64,000 nt of DNA from Chrysopilus asiliformis. Its lineage: Eukaryota; Arthropoda; Insecta; Diptera; Rhagionidae. The notes below the pieces were generated by a model that worked only from the letters and a program-made list of their open reading frames with translations, was not told where the DNA came from and made no database searches. The position numbers and the translations under genes were made by a program. Location: assembly GCA_964034945.1 (NCBI GenBank), contig OZ035963.1, positions 39,438,361-39,502,360 of the forward strand. Direction: 5' to 3'. Positions 1 to 10,624 of this stretch are shown here, piece by piece. Positions within the stretch are counted from its first letter, which is position 1. Each line of letters starts with the position of its first letter.

Positions 1-355
1 CCTGCTCTAAACTATCTGCATTCTGCATGTTCAAAAAACTTAAGCAAATGACATAAGCAAATCCAAAACACAAGATCCCCTTGTTTCGCACCTCACTTTA
101 TCATATGTTCCCAGAACAGTGGACAAAGTGGGTCGGGAGCAAGGGAAAATGTCAAGTAGCGATTTCAGGGTTGTGTTAAAGTTTTAGTACACGCATATAT
201 TTTCTTTTTCGTACAACAATGCGTGTAATGTAAAAATCACAATAAATTTTCATGACAATTCGTTTAATAAAATTACTTATGCCATTAAAATACTTAAATG
301 GTTAAAACAACACTAAAAAGGTTTTATTTTGCACCATATTTTAGGCAAATTCTCT
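1..355. other. Unannotated A+T-rich DNA
   Basis: No ORF, repeat terminus or RNA signal that I can support is visible before the SINE at 356. Confidence 0.5.
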
Positions 356-709
356 GGCGTGGATGGCTCAGTTAGCTAAGTGCTTGCCTTGTGATCCAAA
401 TAGCAGTGGTTCAAATCCCACTCAGGGCAAAATAATTCGGTTTGAATTTTGAACTTTTCTGCTCATGGACCTAAACACGGGCCAGTTTGATCTTTGCCTC
501 CCGCTGCCTGAATACTCCGCAAAAGCTCTGTAACAGGACACAATGGACGATAAGGCTATGTACTGTCGCGCCAAGTCTTCGTTGCAGTGGGACATGGGGA
601 GTATTCAAACTGTGAATGGATTTTATGAATGATGTCTTGTCTTGAGCTGTGCTCCGGAATTAGAGGCAATTTGCCTAAGCTCCTGGCATAAAATATATAA
701 AAAAAAATT
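356..709 (+). repeat. tRNA-derived SINE, copy a
   Basis: The 5' head looks like a tRNA: an A-box region (TGGCTCAGTTAG) near 363, an anticodon loop CTTGTGA that would give anticodon TGT (Thr-like), and a B box (GGTTCAAATCC) near 408. A non-tRNA body of about 270 bp follows and ends in an A-rich tail (ATAAAATATATAAAA...). A reverse-strand copy with the same head, body and tail lies at 34011-34365, so this is a dispersed Pol III retroposon and not a tRNA gene. The exact 3' end is uncertain. Confidence 0.85.
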
Positions 710-840
710 AGTTTCCACCCCTGATTTCCTGCTTTTAGTAAATACTAGCAGACCCTACGTTGGCAGCTAAAAGTTTTTTGTATAAATTTTAGAATGCCAA
801 AAAACCATAAATAACTTAAAAAGTTTTGGGAAAAAATGTT

Positions 841-1118
841 ATCCTTACAGCACCTTCCGTGTCGAATTTTGCAAATCTAATACCGGATTCGTGATCAGCG
901 ACCTCAAAAACCCCCTTATGCCGATTTTTCCGGGGAAAAACGGGAAAAAGGATATTTATCCTTACAGAACCCTTCGTGTCGAATTTTGAAAATCTAATAT
1001 CGGATTCGTGATCAGCGACCTCGAAAACCCCCTAAGGCCGATTTTTCCCAGGAAAAACTGGAAAAATGATATTTGCGTTATCCTTACAGGACCTTCCGTT
1101 TCGAATTTTAAAATTCCA
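841..1118 (+). repeat. Tandem repeat, about 117-122 bp unit, 2.3 copies
   Basis: Units starting ATCCTTACAG at about 841, 958 and 1080 share the blocks TCGAATTTTG, GATTCGTGATCAGCGACC and GGGAAAAAGGATAT. A further diverged unit is at 3783, beyond the nested hAT, so the array belongs to the surrounding Helitron-like element. Confidence 0.75.
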
Positions 1119-1641
1119 ACAGCATACATTTCCAAATTGAATCCAAAATCTGCAAAATATCCTTGTTGGATTTTTTGGTTGTTCTGATTTGGATGAGAGT
1201 TCCATACAAGGCCGCAAGTAGTCATTTGATCAATCCACCCCGAAAGCCAGTAAGGTATACTTACCACTAAAGCTCATCTTGTATCCTTCTGTCCTATGTT
1301 GATATACTTCTACAGTATACGTTTCTTTATAGACACCGTGGCAAATAAGTCGTTATCTCCTTTGCTCCTTTTACAGATTTAACCAGAACATTGTCGTGTG
1401 ATCTGCAAAGGGTGTTCCCACATTTGAATTTGTTTAAGGGCGACATGCGAAATGCCGCATTTTGATTTGACATATCGAAAATACCTTAAATGTAATATCA
1501 ATATACCTACCCGTAAGCATGTATGATTCTCAGTGTAATATAGAAGTGTGGTGGCTGTAAGGATATTATTTCAATAGGACTCAACAGGGTCTCTTTTGGT
1601 TTTACGGTTATTACCTAATTTCGATAGGGGTGAACCTCTAT

Positions 1642-3623
1642 CAGGGCCGTACCGACTGGGGGGGGATGGGGGGGGAGGCTCCCCCCCCAATAAGTCTTCA
1701 GTTGGGAATTTGACCTTTAGAAGTTGGGAAATCTCACTTCTTAACACTAGGTTGCCCAAGGAAGTCAAGCAGTCAAGATGACTTGCTTGAACAATCTAGT
1801 GTTAAAGATGTGAGATTTCCCAAGTTGGGAAATCTCTTTAGTTGATTTTCCAAAATCCCAACTTGTCTTTTTCTACCTCATATTTTCTATTAGTGAACAT
1901 ACGCCTGTTTTATGACTTGTTTCTTTTTTACACATACCATTCTGCTTTGGCAACAGCGTCACAGCGAGTTGGGAGAGAATGAATAAAAGGCTTTGAAAGA
2001 GTAGACACTCGACCGTGGGAGGAGTATAATGTTCTCATCAGTTTATGGCACAGAACTATATAACATAGAACAACTGTCACCATACAAAGCTCTGCTGAAA
2101 AATTGTCCCTCTTTATCATAGTTAAACGCATCCACTGAACTGTATAAGATCGCGAAATTCAAATTTCGTCTGCCGCGAAAATCAAATTTCACAAGTTTGA
2201 GACTAACTTTAGGTGCCAACACCATTCCGAAAGTCTATTTTCCTTTGACAGCTCACAGTTTAAACGAGAGGAGTATATTTGTTTTCATACGGTTATCTCG
2301 CTCTTACTTGACTCGTTTTGATTCACTGAACTGTATTGAAATGGGACCATTTGAGACAGCAAATCGAGCGATCTAGTATATTCGTGCTGAAACGGTGAGT
2401 TTTGAAAATATCGGCCCGATTCCAGAATCCGTCGTAGCTTTATTACGAAGAACTAACTACGTTACGAATACGAAGAAATCAGTATTCCACGATCCGAACG
2501 GAATTGAACTTAGTGGTGCCTGATTAAAATCTAATTTCGAAAAATAAATGTCTTTGTAAAAAGGTCCCTATGCAAAACTCATAAGGAATAGATTTCTGAC
2601 ATGGAATAGTTTCGTGAAAAATGTAACTTTCTTGACTTAAAACGAAAATTGTTATTAATAATGGATTCTGCAGCGTTTGCAACTTTGTGTCTGGAAGAAG
2701 ATTTATCGAAGTGAAGGACTTTAATAGTGGAATGAAAACGACAACAAATAACGGATACTTAGGAATACTCACATTGCTCTTTTTTCTAAAATATTTCCTC
2801 TTAATGTGTTAAAAGTTACACTAATACTAAATAAACAAATAAAAATGTTAAAATTGCTTTTTGTTGTACAATTCAGGCCATATATTGAGCTAAAATCATA
2901 AGAAAATGAAGTTACGAAGCAAAAATTTTTCGTAGGTTTAGCTGTCAAAAGATCGATTGCGTCGGATTCTATGATACCAGATATTCCGATTCGTAATGTT
3001 TTCGAAATTAATTTAATTCCTTCGGATCGTGGAATACCATCTTCACGAATTCTCCGAAAATCGTAGCTACGACGGATCCTGGAATAGGGCCGTATATGTG
3101 TAATTGTTTTACCATCGGTGTTCGGATTTTTTAAACAAATGAATAGCTACGAATGAGCGCAAATTCAGTCAGCTAAAACTGGTGAAAAACGTTCTAAGGG
3201 TGACTATGGGAGACGAAAGACTGAGTTCTTTAATGATACTACACAGCGAAAAAGACCTAACTGATACAATTGACCTTACGAAATTTGTTTCGGCATGGGC
3301 AAAGTTAAAGGAAAGACGAATCCATGTACTATAAATTAGATATGTACAGACTCTAGTTGAAGTCATCTTCAACGGTTATCTTTTCTCTCAAGGGTCGCAT
3401 AAGATTATTAGTGTTTACCCTTTATTTAATTGTATGTGAAAAATAAAAAAAAATTACAATATGTTAACATAACCATTATTCTTTATTATAATTTCTGGTC
3501 AGAGATTCTGGGCAAGGAAAAGGAATTTTTATTAGGTACATCCTAGTTAGGAAAAATCAGATGTTCGAGTTGGGAAAATTGAGATGTCTCCCCCCCCAAT
3601 CCAGAGCCTTCGATACGGCCCTG
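1642..3623 (+). mobile_element. hAT-type element, CAGGGCCGTA family, copy a
   Basis: The termini are CAGGGCCGTACCG on the left and CGATACGGCCCTG on the right, flanked by a perfect 8 bp TSD ACCTCTAT (1634-1641 and 3624-3631), diagnostic of hAT-style insertion. G/C-runs lie just inside each end. A second copy is at 21047-23020. Element 2412-3092 is inserted in this copy and absent from the other. No transposase is recognisable. Confidence 0.88.
2412..3092 (+). mobile_element. 681 bp DNA element nested in hAT copy a
   Basis: The terminal inverted repeats (TIRs) begin CGGCCCGATTCCAG on the left and, read inward from the right, CGGCCCTATTCCAG, continuing as ATCCGTCGTAGCT on both sides. The flanks are TAT at 2409-2411 and 3093-3095. 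The other hAT copy has the uninterrupted site (GAAAATATAGTG near 21750), which supports a 3 bp TSD and fixes both ends. The interior has no supported coding region. Confidence 0.85.
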
Positions 3624-4475
3624 ACCTCTATCCCTTGGAAACTTCATATTATTATCCTTTTACCTTCAAATCTCGACTTCTGCCAATAAATATGCAAAAT
3701 TCCAACAGCAGAGCCGTGATCAGCGACCCCAAAAACCCCATAATGCAAATTTTTCCGGGGAAAAATGGGAAAAGGATATTTTCATTATCCTTACAGGACC
3801 TTCCGTTTCAAATTTTGAAAATCTACATGGCTAAAAACCTGCTCCTGGCAACACAGATCATTTTGCAAAAAACCGCGTAAAAATCGGTCCAGTAGTTTTC
3901 GAGTTTTGTAATCTCAAACAAACAGACAGACAAACAAACATCCATTTTTATATACATATATAGATTGGGCCTTTCTACACGTGTTGTCGTCAGAGTTGCC
4001 AGACAGCCAGCAAATTTCCCCCCCGTCATAGCCTGAAAAACCCCCTGAAACGGGCTATTTTGGAATAAAAACCCCCAAATTTTTGATTCGTATTGCAACA
4101 ATTAGTTATAACCAAAATTTAGGCAATTGTCGTATATAAAACAGTCAACCAGCAACTTTTATTTTATTTTTAGGTTTTAGGGCATAAATTTGGACATTTT
4201 TAACCAAAGAATCTTAAAAAAAATAGCACAAAGTTTGACTTTAATGAGGAATTTGAAAATGATATCAGAAAAGTTTGACTTAACAGTGGGATTTTGATTT
4301 CATATCACCATGCGGAATTTCAATAATTGACAAATGGGCAATTATAGCTTCTGTTATGTTTCTATGATAAAGTTGAAATTTGCTAATCATTGAAAATTTT
4401 TCTTATAAAGAACCTCCTGGATTATTTTATTTTTTCTAAACCTACGGAAGAAAGAAAATATTTTCAGTATTAAAA

Positions 4476-5035
4476 CATAACAAAAGCTATAATTGCCAAT
4501 CTGGCAATCATTGGAGACCCGTATGGTGATATTCGTATTTTTTAAAATTTATTCTAATCGGATTTTGATTTAAGGAAGTTTTATGTAAAATCATATCCTA
4601 AATAACTTTTGTTCTTGGACTTTTTTGATGAGATGCACCGTTTTTTGAGATATTCACAAAAAACGATTTCGTTCGTATGGGGGGTACCCCCTTAATGGTC
4701 CATTTTTGCTCATGAACGAACTTGGCCTCGCATTTTACAAAAAACGAATCTGCTCAAATTTTCAAGCCTCTAGCTCAATCCGTGCGCCCGCAATCCGCGC
4801 CACAGACAGACGGCCGGACAGACAGACGGCCGGACAGACAGACGGACAGACAGACAGACAGACGGACAGACGGACGGACAGACAGACAGACGGACGGACA
4901 TACTAAATTCAACTTTTTTTATCATTCTAAACACACTAGTGTAATTCATTTTTTTGTGTGATGACGGGATCTTGGCGTTACAAACGGTAAGGCAAATCTA
5001 AAATACCCTTTGGTTTCACCATACGGGTATAAAAA
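4476..5035 (+). mobile_element. R2 microsatellite-bearing repeat, copy a
   Basis: This copy shows the full R2 layout: left block CATAACAAAAGCTATAATTG, then ACCCGTATGGTGA, a body with a G-run/C-run palindrome GGGGGTACCCCC, a (CAGA/CGGA)n tract, and a right end CACCATACGGGTATAAAA. The inner left and right blocks are inverted repeats. Other copies lie near 7.3, 20.9, 34.0, 42.1, 44.0 and 62.6 kb. Superfamily unknown. Confidence 0.8.
4801..4902 (+). repeat. (CAGA/CGGA)n microsatellite inside R2
   Basis: About 100 bp of 4-mer repeats alternating CAGA and CGGA, in the same position within R2 as the tracts near 8230, 23020, 34700, 42920 and 63000. ORFs crossing it (poly TDRQ/TDGQ) are artefacts. 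Confidence 0.9.
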
Positions 5036-5431
5036 CACAAACTTAACAAGTAAACTAAATTCAAAACATACTATGTAGGTGTATGAAAATCAGGACTTAT
5101 TGATAATCTGGATTTTTTTCCTTCCTTCGAAATCATATCATATTCAACGACGTGAGCCGAATTTGATTTTTATGTAGCACACACAAGGGTCATGACGCTA
5201 AATTATAACATGTGAAGCAAATTCTTTACACAGGTTTCACATCAAACAAGAATTCAAAAAAAAAAATTTATGTTATAATTCAGAAAAAAATTTTTTCAAC
5301 TATCACGATTTCCCCCTGAAAAAACCCCTGAATTTCAAAAAATAAAAAGCACCCCCAAAACACCCCCCGTGAGCTAAAAAAAACCCCAAAACGGGGGCTA
5401 AAACCCCCGATCTGGCAACGGTGGTTGTCGT

Positions 5432-6431
5432 GCATCAGCGGAACGGGTTGATGCACGGTTGGGCGAAATTCAAGAACGACCAAAAGTTCAGCATGCACTA
5501 ACCCAACTAAACAGCAATAACATTTTTCCATGGGTAAAATTATGATTTCTCACGCTACGATGCTTCTCTACTGACGTTCAAACCACAATGACCATATTCG
5601 CATTTACGCATATAAAACTGACACAACTGGTAATAACTGCGTGTGAACTCGAACTGTTGTCGTTCAGCGTTGTTGTTATAACACTGTGTGGAAATGCCCA
5701 TTGTTTTGTTTCCTATTTGGTCAATGTGGCAAAGTCTTTATTTCTTGGTTCATCCTGCTTCCTCTCTATTGGTTTATGGCAAGACCCTGACGTAAACGTT
5801 CTATGTAAGTATATTTTTCTATGCTTGCACTTTGTTTGCGAGCACTTCAATTTTACCTAACAAAATCATTTTGTGTGATGTTATAATTAATAACATAATT
5901 ATTATTACCTCCCGTTTCCATTTAAAATGCGTAGCTTTCAGATAAACATCGAACTTAACCTTACTTTTGCCTATTTTATTTATTTCCCTATTTTCTACAA
6001 AAAAAACTGAAAAAATAGAAAATTAATGGGATGGGTGACACTGTTTTTCTTTCACTAAAATCTGAATATTAGGTCTGGTGTTTGACAGAGCACACCGGAG
6101 ATCGCTTTCCAGATTAAGTGTGCAACGCTGCTTTGTTTTTATTACTGTTAGAGTTGAAAATCCAGATTCGCAGAGATATGTTGAACAAAATGGGCGCGGC
6201 TGAAATTCCTTCACGCCCCCCTGGCCGTGCCCCCCCCCCCCCTTCCACCCCCTTCCCACAGTTTGGGAACCACGGCTCTAGCCCGACCCGTTTTTTGTTC
6301 AACATCATGACATATTTTCGTTTTAAATACTTCATACATTAATTTGATTCTCGAATCATTATTTCATATTTTCAATTCTCGAAATTTCCGATTAGCGATT
6401 TGAATTTTTTAAACACGAGAATTAAAAAAAA
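5432..6431. other. Region without supported genes
   Basis: A C-rich tract at about 6215-6260 is followed by GTTTGGGAACCACGGCTCTAG, which resembles the inner edge of a hAT-type terminus on the minus strand. I found no matching partner end. Short ORFs here look fortuitous. Confidence 0.4.
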
Positions 6432-6857
6432 TTGCGAATGAATCAAAATAAAAATTCGCGCGAGAATTATGCGCAAATGAACAAATCGAAAAGAATTCGA
6501 AACCCCCCCGCCACACTTACCATGGGTACACTAAATTGTCTAATTACGTTCATTTTCGGAATATTTCTACATATAGAGCGGGAGCCGTGGAACAAAAAAC
6601 AACAACGAATAGTTGACGGGACGAAATATGTTTCAATACCTGATCTAAGTAAAAAAAATGCTTCTACGGCTACCTTCCAAAGTGGTGCTAAATGGGCGAC
6701 AGATCGCGATTTATTCCGCGGTTTCGTTGTTAAAAAAAACGACGAGTTACCGGGACGAAATTTATTGCAGGATCTAGATCTTGGTCCAACTAAGAAAAAA
6801 TGTTCTACGGCGACCTTGTCAGGTGGTGCTAAATGGGTGACAGATCGCGATAAATGA
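6432..6857 (+). CDS. Orphan ORF, 141 aa, with an internal repeat
   Basis: An open frame of 141 codons from an ATG. I do not recognise it. It has a basic, Asn-rich N-terminus, a short hydrophobic stretch around residues 33-47, and an imperfect internal duplication in the C-terminal half: STATFQSGAKWATDRD is repeated as STATLSGGAKWVTDRD about 50 residues later, just before the stop. At the DNA level the two repeats differ at several positions that mostly keep the protein sequence. This hints at past coding constraint, but one copy in one genome cannot prove it. No splice structure or partner was found, and it lies among mobile elements, so it may be an orphan fragment of a transposon gene. Confidence 0.3.
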   Translation: MRMNQNKNSRENYAQMNKSKRIRNPPATLTMGTLNCLITFIFGIFLHIEREPWNKKQQRIVDGTKYVSIPDLSKKNASTATFQSGAKWATDRDLFRGFVVKKNDELPGRNLLQDLDLGPTKKKCSTATLSGGAKWVTDRDK

Positions 6858-7051
6858 CATACGTTTTAGTATTTTTATTACTAACCAAAAGTGAACTTTC
6901 TCTGTAAAATACTTCAACTACGGAAGTCCATATAAAACATTCGAGTATAATTTGAAGTATATGTTATAAAGAAATTTAAAACATGAGAAAAGTTGCAATT
7001 GCCAAAATAGCAACCGCCAAATACCCTGCATGATAATTTTTAATGCCAAAA

Positions 7052-7179
7052 AGCAATGATAATTTTGTAATATCTCCAGCAATAAAGTCAGCCATAAACA
7101 AAACATTGAATAAATATAGTGTCGATGTTTTGTTTATGGCTGACTTTATTGCTGGAGATAATACAAAATTATCATTGCT
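7052..7179. repeat. Perfect-type hairpin, about 55 bp arms
   Basis: The sequence AGCAATGATAATTTTGTAAT... at 7052 returns inverted as ...ACAAAATTATCATTGCT at 7179, around a short AT-rich loop centred near 7112. It looks like a very small foldback MITE remnant; no clear TSD. Confidence 0.75.
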
Positions 7180-7257
7180 TTATCTAGTCATACGGTAGGT
7201 CTTCAGGTATCATAAGAAATTAAAAAAAGTTTCAACCAGGTAGTCACTATATGAAAA

Positions 7258-8420
7258 CATAACAAAAGCTATAATTGCCAATCTGGCAATTATTAGCTGC
7301 GTTCCCGACCCATGTAAAAACTACTGCGAAGTACTGACCAGCAACTTTTCTCGGGAACGCACTTTTGGATGATTACTAGTAAAATATAACCTCACAATTA
7401 TAGAGCGCACACAATTTGAAAATTGTAAAAATAATTTCGCAATCAACAGAGATACAAAATATCTGAGAAGAAAATGAAATTAAATAGAATAAATGAACCT
7501 GCAATGAGGGAAAAGGCCATATTTTATGCGTTATCGCCATAATTTCGAGATCAGAAACAAAACACTATTTCGGTTCAACACATATTTCAATTTAGAGATA
7601 TTAGACATTCGGGTGGTTATTCCAACACAGTAATTGCAATCTAATTTCATTCTGTTTTCCTTGATTTTTCATAGTGGAAGTGTTTTAATGTACGAAAACA
7701 AACAAAAGTGACAATTCGTTCTAACCTTAAAACCCGGATTTTCACCTATTGGAAAACTTGGGAAGTTCGGACATCTGACGGAATTTCTTGTCAAAATTGC
7801 ACACGAAAATTTACTGCGGACTAAGAGGATGTGTAGATGCGAAAGTTCCGCAGTACTTCGCAGTAGGTTTTTCATGGACCGCGAACGCAGCTATTGAAAA
7901 CCCGTATGGTGATATTCATATCCAAATTCGAACATTTGTACCAAAATTCCACTTTGAAGTCAAACTTTCCAATAAGATTTTTTTAAATTTATTCCAATCG
8001 GATTTTGATGTATGGGAGTTTTATGTAGAATCATATCCTAAATAACTTTTGTTTTTGGACTTTTTTGATAAGATACACAGTTTTTGAGATATTCAGAAAA
8101 AACGTTTTCGTTCGTATGGGGGGTACCCCCCCTAATGGTCCATTTTTGCCCATTAACGAACTTAGCCTCGCATTTTACGAAAAACGAATCTGCGCAAAAT
8201 TTCAAGTCTGTAGCTCAATCCGCGCCACAGACGGACGGACAGACGGACAAGCTAAATTCAATTTTTTTTATCATTCTAAACACACTGGTGTAATTCATTT
8301 TTTTTATCATTCTAAACACACTGGTGTAATTCATTTTTTTGTGTGATGACGGGATCTTGGCGTTACAAACGGTAAGGCAAATCTAATATACCCTTTGGTT
8401 TCACCATACGGGTATAAAAA
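7258..8420 (+). mobile_element. R2 repeat, copy b, with nested MITE
   Basis: Left block CATAACAAAAGCT at 7258, GGGGGGTACCCCCC near 8118, a short CGGA tract near 8228, and right end CACCATACGGGTATAAAA at 8420. A roughly 40 bp unit around ATCATTCTAAACACACTGG is tandemly duplicated at 8264-8340. The MITE at 7295-7892 interrupts the left part. Confidence 0.82.
7295..7892 (+). mobile_element. 598 bp MITE with ATT target duplication
   Basis: TIRs AGCTGCGTTCCCGACC (left) and GGACCGCGAACGCAGCT (right) continue into ACTACTGCGAAGTACTG and its inverse. Flanks are ATT at 7292-7294 and 7893-7895. Undisrupted R2 copies read GGCAATTATTGAAAACC, so the ATT duplication is demonstrated by an empty site. A 3 bp TSD suggests a PIF/Harbinger-type element; that is inference. 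Confidence 0.87.
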
Positions 8421-8443
8421 ATCAAACAATATCAAAAATGTTA

Positions 8444-9077
8444 AGGCTTAACTATAATCGACATAAGAACGCTTATGTAAATGTCCAATTCCCAACGAAT
8501 GTTGACATGCATAGCTGTCAACATAAAAGCTAACCATAATAGGCATAGACTGACATAAGTAAAGTCAAATTTTTCTCGATAGTAATTGACAAAGTTGAAG
8601 GAAAAAATGAGTGAATTGAAAAAAATTAAAGAAATATTTGAAATTGTGAAGTGCTGAAAAGAATTAAGTGACCTGAAAGATGAACTGGATGAATACGGCA
8701 GAAAGAAGCGTTCATGTTATGTACGAGAAATCAATCGCGACAGGAAAACGCACGGATACTACGTAGTCACCTTCTTAAAAGTAAAAAGGCTTGATGCGGA
8801 TCAATTTTTTATTCACACGAGAATGACCACAAATGTCTTTGACTATCTGTTGTCCTGCTTGAGTCCCTTTTTGGAAAAATTTTAGGTTATGTTCACTATT
8901 TACATATGCCAGTTCCATTTGTATCGAATTATTCATGCTTAACGAATGTTTAACGAAGGTTTGAAAGTGGCAACACTCTTAACATATGCCTATTGTGGGT
9001 ATTAACACTGACTTTCTTATTATGGAAATGACATATGCAGCTACATATGCGTTCTTATGTCGATTATAGTTAAGCCT
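8444..9077 (+). mobile_element. PIF/Harbinger deletion derivative, copy a
   Basis: TIRs are AGGCTTAACTATAATCGAC and its inverse at 9059-9077, with TTA flanks at 8441-8443 and 9078-9080. It encodes only the N-terminal part of a Harbinger-type transposase (8607-8885), so it is an internally deleted, non-autonomous copy. A sister copy in the opposite orientation is at 18917-19553. Confidence 0.88.
8607..8885 (+). pseudogene. Harbinger transposase N-terminus, one stop
   Basis: Reading from the ATG at 8607 gives a Lys/Glu-rich helical start, then a TGA near codon 16, then an open stretch to a TAG at 8883. The block REINRDRKTHGYY followed by QFFIHTRM and FDYLLSCLSPFLEK is typical of the region just before the DDE domain in PIF/Harbinger transposases. 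The DDE catalytic domain is absent because the element is internally deleted. The sister copy lacks this TGA but has a frameshift further on, so each copy is broken at a different place. No activity is expected. Confidence 0.8.
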
Positions 9078-9080
9078 TTA

Positions 9081-9871
9081 CTTGTTAAAAAAAAATATGA
9101 CCCAATTTTCAAATTTTGTTAATACTAGGCCCGGCTTCCCCTACATATTCCAACCCTAATTTGTTTTTGATTAGATCTGATTTTTTTACCTTTTTATTAA
9201 ACAAAATTATGTCGAGTTAGTAAATGATAAAAAGCAGGTGTAATTCCATCATTGTGATTTCCTCTCACTCAAGTACAATTTTCTGACACTAGTTTTTGTG
9301 AACCATTTTATTATTTTGGCTCACAAAACTAATGTGCGCAGCAATTACTTATGACAAATTGTTCATATGCACTTCAAAAACATCACTCTCTGTGTTTTAG
9401 TTTAAGGATATCCATACCTAGATTTTCCAACTCCACTTTCTCCAATAATCAACAATTTTAGAGTCACTGTACCATGTTCCATTTTTCCCACGAATTTCGA
9501 AACAAATTTATATAGTAAAAACTTTAAAGAAATAAACAAAAGTCATCCGTCACACAGGGATGGGTTTTCTAAAGCTATGCATACACCTTATAACTCTTAC
9601 CCACAATAGAGCTTTTCCACGAACTAAAGACATGTATGGCAACATTTGTCTCATGGTGGACATCCAGCTGTCAACATGTTTTAACACGGAATTTGCATAT
9701 TTGAGCCTGTTCACATTGGTGGAAATAACTAGGCCAACTAACTAACTAGGACAGAAACTGTCAACATTAAAGCAAGGTGAGGAAAATCCTCCTCAAAACT
9801 AATACATATCTCCATTTTAGAGTTTCGCTTGTCGTGCTCTGATTGGTTGGCTGCAACACTGAATGTGTTCC
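9081..9871. other. Region without supported genes
   Basis: Only a partial copy of the hairpin repeat at 40681-40845 is visible, starting near 9701 (GAGCCTGTTCACATTGG) and covering roughly one arm. Nothing else is supportable. Confidence 0.5.
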
Positions 9872-9874
9872 ATT

Positions 9875-10624
9875 GGGCGTTTTCGTTTTTGGCACCGGAG
9901 TCATGGCACCGAAGCAATTGCTACCTGTCAAAAATGAAGTCTGCTACCAAGAGTGCTGTCCCCGTGTTCGAGTATGCCGGAGTGAAGAACTGTCAAAACC
10001 TTCATAATGGGAGATCGCCGGTCAATTCTTGGATTAGGTTTTGCTGTTATTCATCAATTATTGAAAGAATTTGATGAATATTATGCTGCACAATTGGAAG
10101 CTAAAGATATGGAGATTATTTTAATCATATGAGCTTTGCTATTTGGAGAATCTAGTGCCGCACAACCTAAGAACAGTGACTTTCTTCGCTCACAGGATTT
10201 AATATAAATCAACACAGGCATAATCGAATTTATAGAATTTGAGGGACAATTCAGTTTTAATCAAGTCATCTACTATTTCCAAAAAATATCATATTTTACG
10301 ATTTAGCCAATTGTTTAGCATGTATCTATCGCTCGTTTTGATTGATAAATAATTACCCGTCGAGACTTTCACATTTCCTTTCTTCTAACATGATTTTTGT
10401 CTGCAAAAAAAAAAACTTTAAGATTCAAAATAACGACCGACCGTTTCTTGGTGTCATTTGCTCCGGTACCAAGACTAGGTCCAGCGGTGCTACCACCAAG
10501 AGTCAAAAGAGCTAAACTCGAACAGCCGGTGTCAGAATCATCTGACGCCAAAGTGGCAAATTCGAACAGTTTTTCTTGGCACCAGGCGTAAGGTGCTAGC
10601 ACCGTGTCAAAAACGAAAACGCAC
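9875..10624 (+). mobile_element. E4 element, copy a (Harbinger-like, ATT TSD)
   Basis: Termini GGGCGTTTTCGTTTTTGGCAC and, inward from the right, GTGCGTTTTCGTTTTTGACAC. ATT flanks both ends (9872-9874, 10625-10627). The other copy (53712-54460) has the same length and TSD and a proven empty site. Two short reading frames are shared: one from ATG 10008 (MGDRRSILGL...) of about 42 codons, and one near 10397-10591 rich in Pro/Lys/Ser. Both could be exons of a small accessory gene; function unknown. Confidence 0.85.

Larger units (their letters stand above)
745..3964 (-). mobile_element. Helitron-like element, non-autonomous, with nested hAT
   Basis: Read on the minus strand, the 5' end is TCTATATATG followed by a TATATAAAAATGG stretch and GTTTGTCTGTCTG. 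The 3' end is a degenerate hairpin region ending CTAG at 745. The flanking bases are A before the 5' end and T after the 3' end, as expected for Helitron insertion between A and T. A hAT element (1642-3623) with its own TSD lies inside. No Rep/helicase is visible; a minus ORF at 962-1267 is unassigned. The 3' hairpin is degenerate, so pairing these two ends as one insertion is probable, not proven. Confidence 0.6.
3991..5423 (+). mobile_element. hAT-type element with nested R2 repeat
   Basis: Left end CAGAGTTGCCAGA and right end TCTGGCAACGGTG are inverted repeats. A perfect 8 bp TSD, GTTGTCGT, sits at 3983-3990 and 5424-5431. C-rich and G-rich tracts lie subterminally. The R2 copy at 4476-5035 is inserted in it, and a reversed fragment of R2's left end lies at about 4260-4360. 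No intact ORF. Confidence 0.88.

Noticed and set aside
356..428. tRNA-like sequence with A and B boxes (possible functional tRNA-Thr)
   Set aside because: It is fused to a 270 bp body with an A-rich tail and repeated at 34011-34365, so it is a SINE head; the acceptor stem does not pair convincingly.
4706..4961. Overlapping ORFs rich in TDRQTDGQ across the CAGA/CGGA tract
   Set aside because: Microsatellite translation; the same artefact appears in every R2 copy on either strand.
5588..5860. 90 aa plus-strand ORF with hydrophobic segments
   Set aside because: No recognisable domain, no splice signals and no paralogue; likely chance in T-rich DNA.
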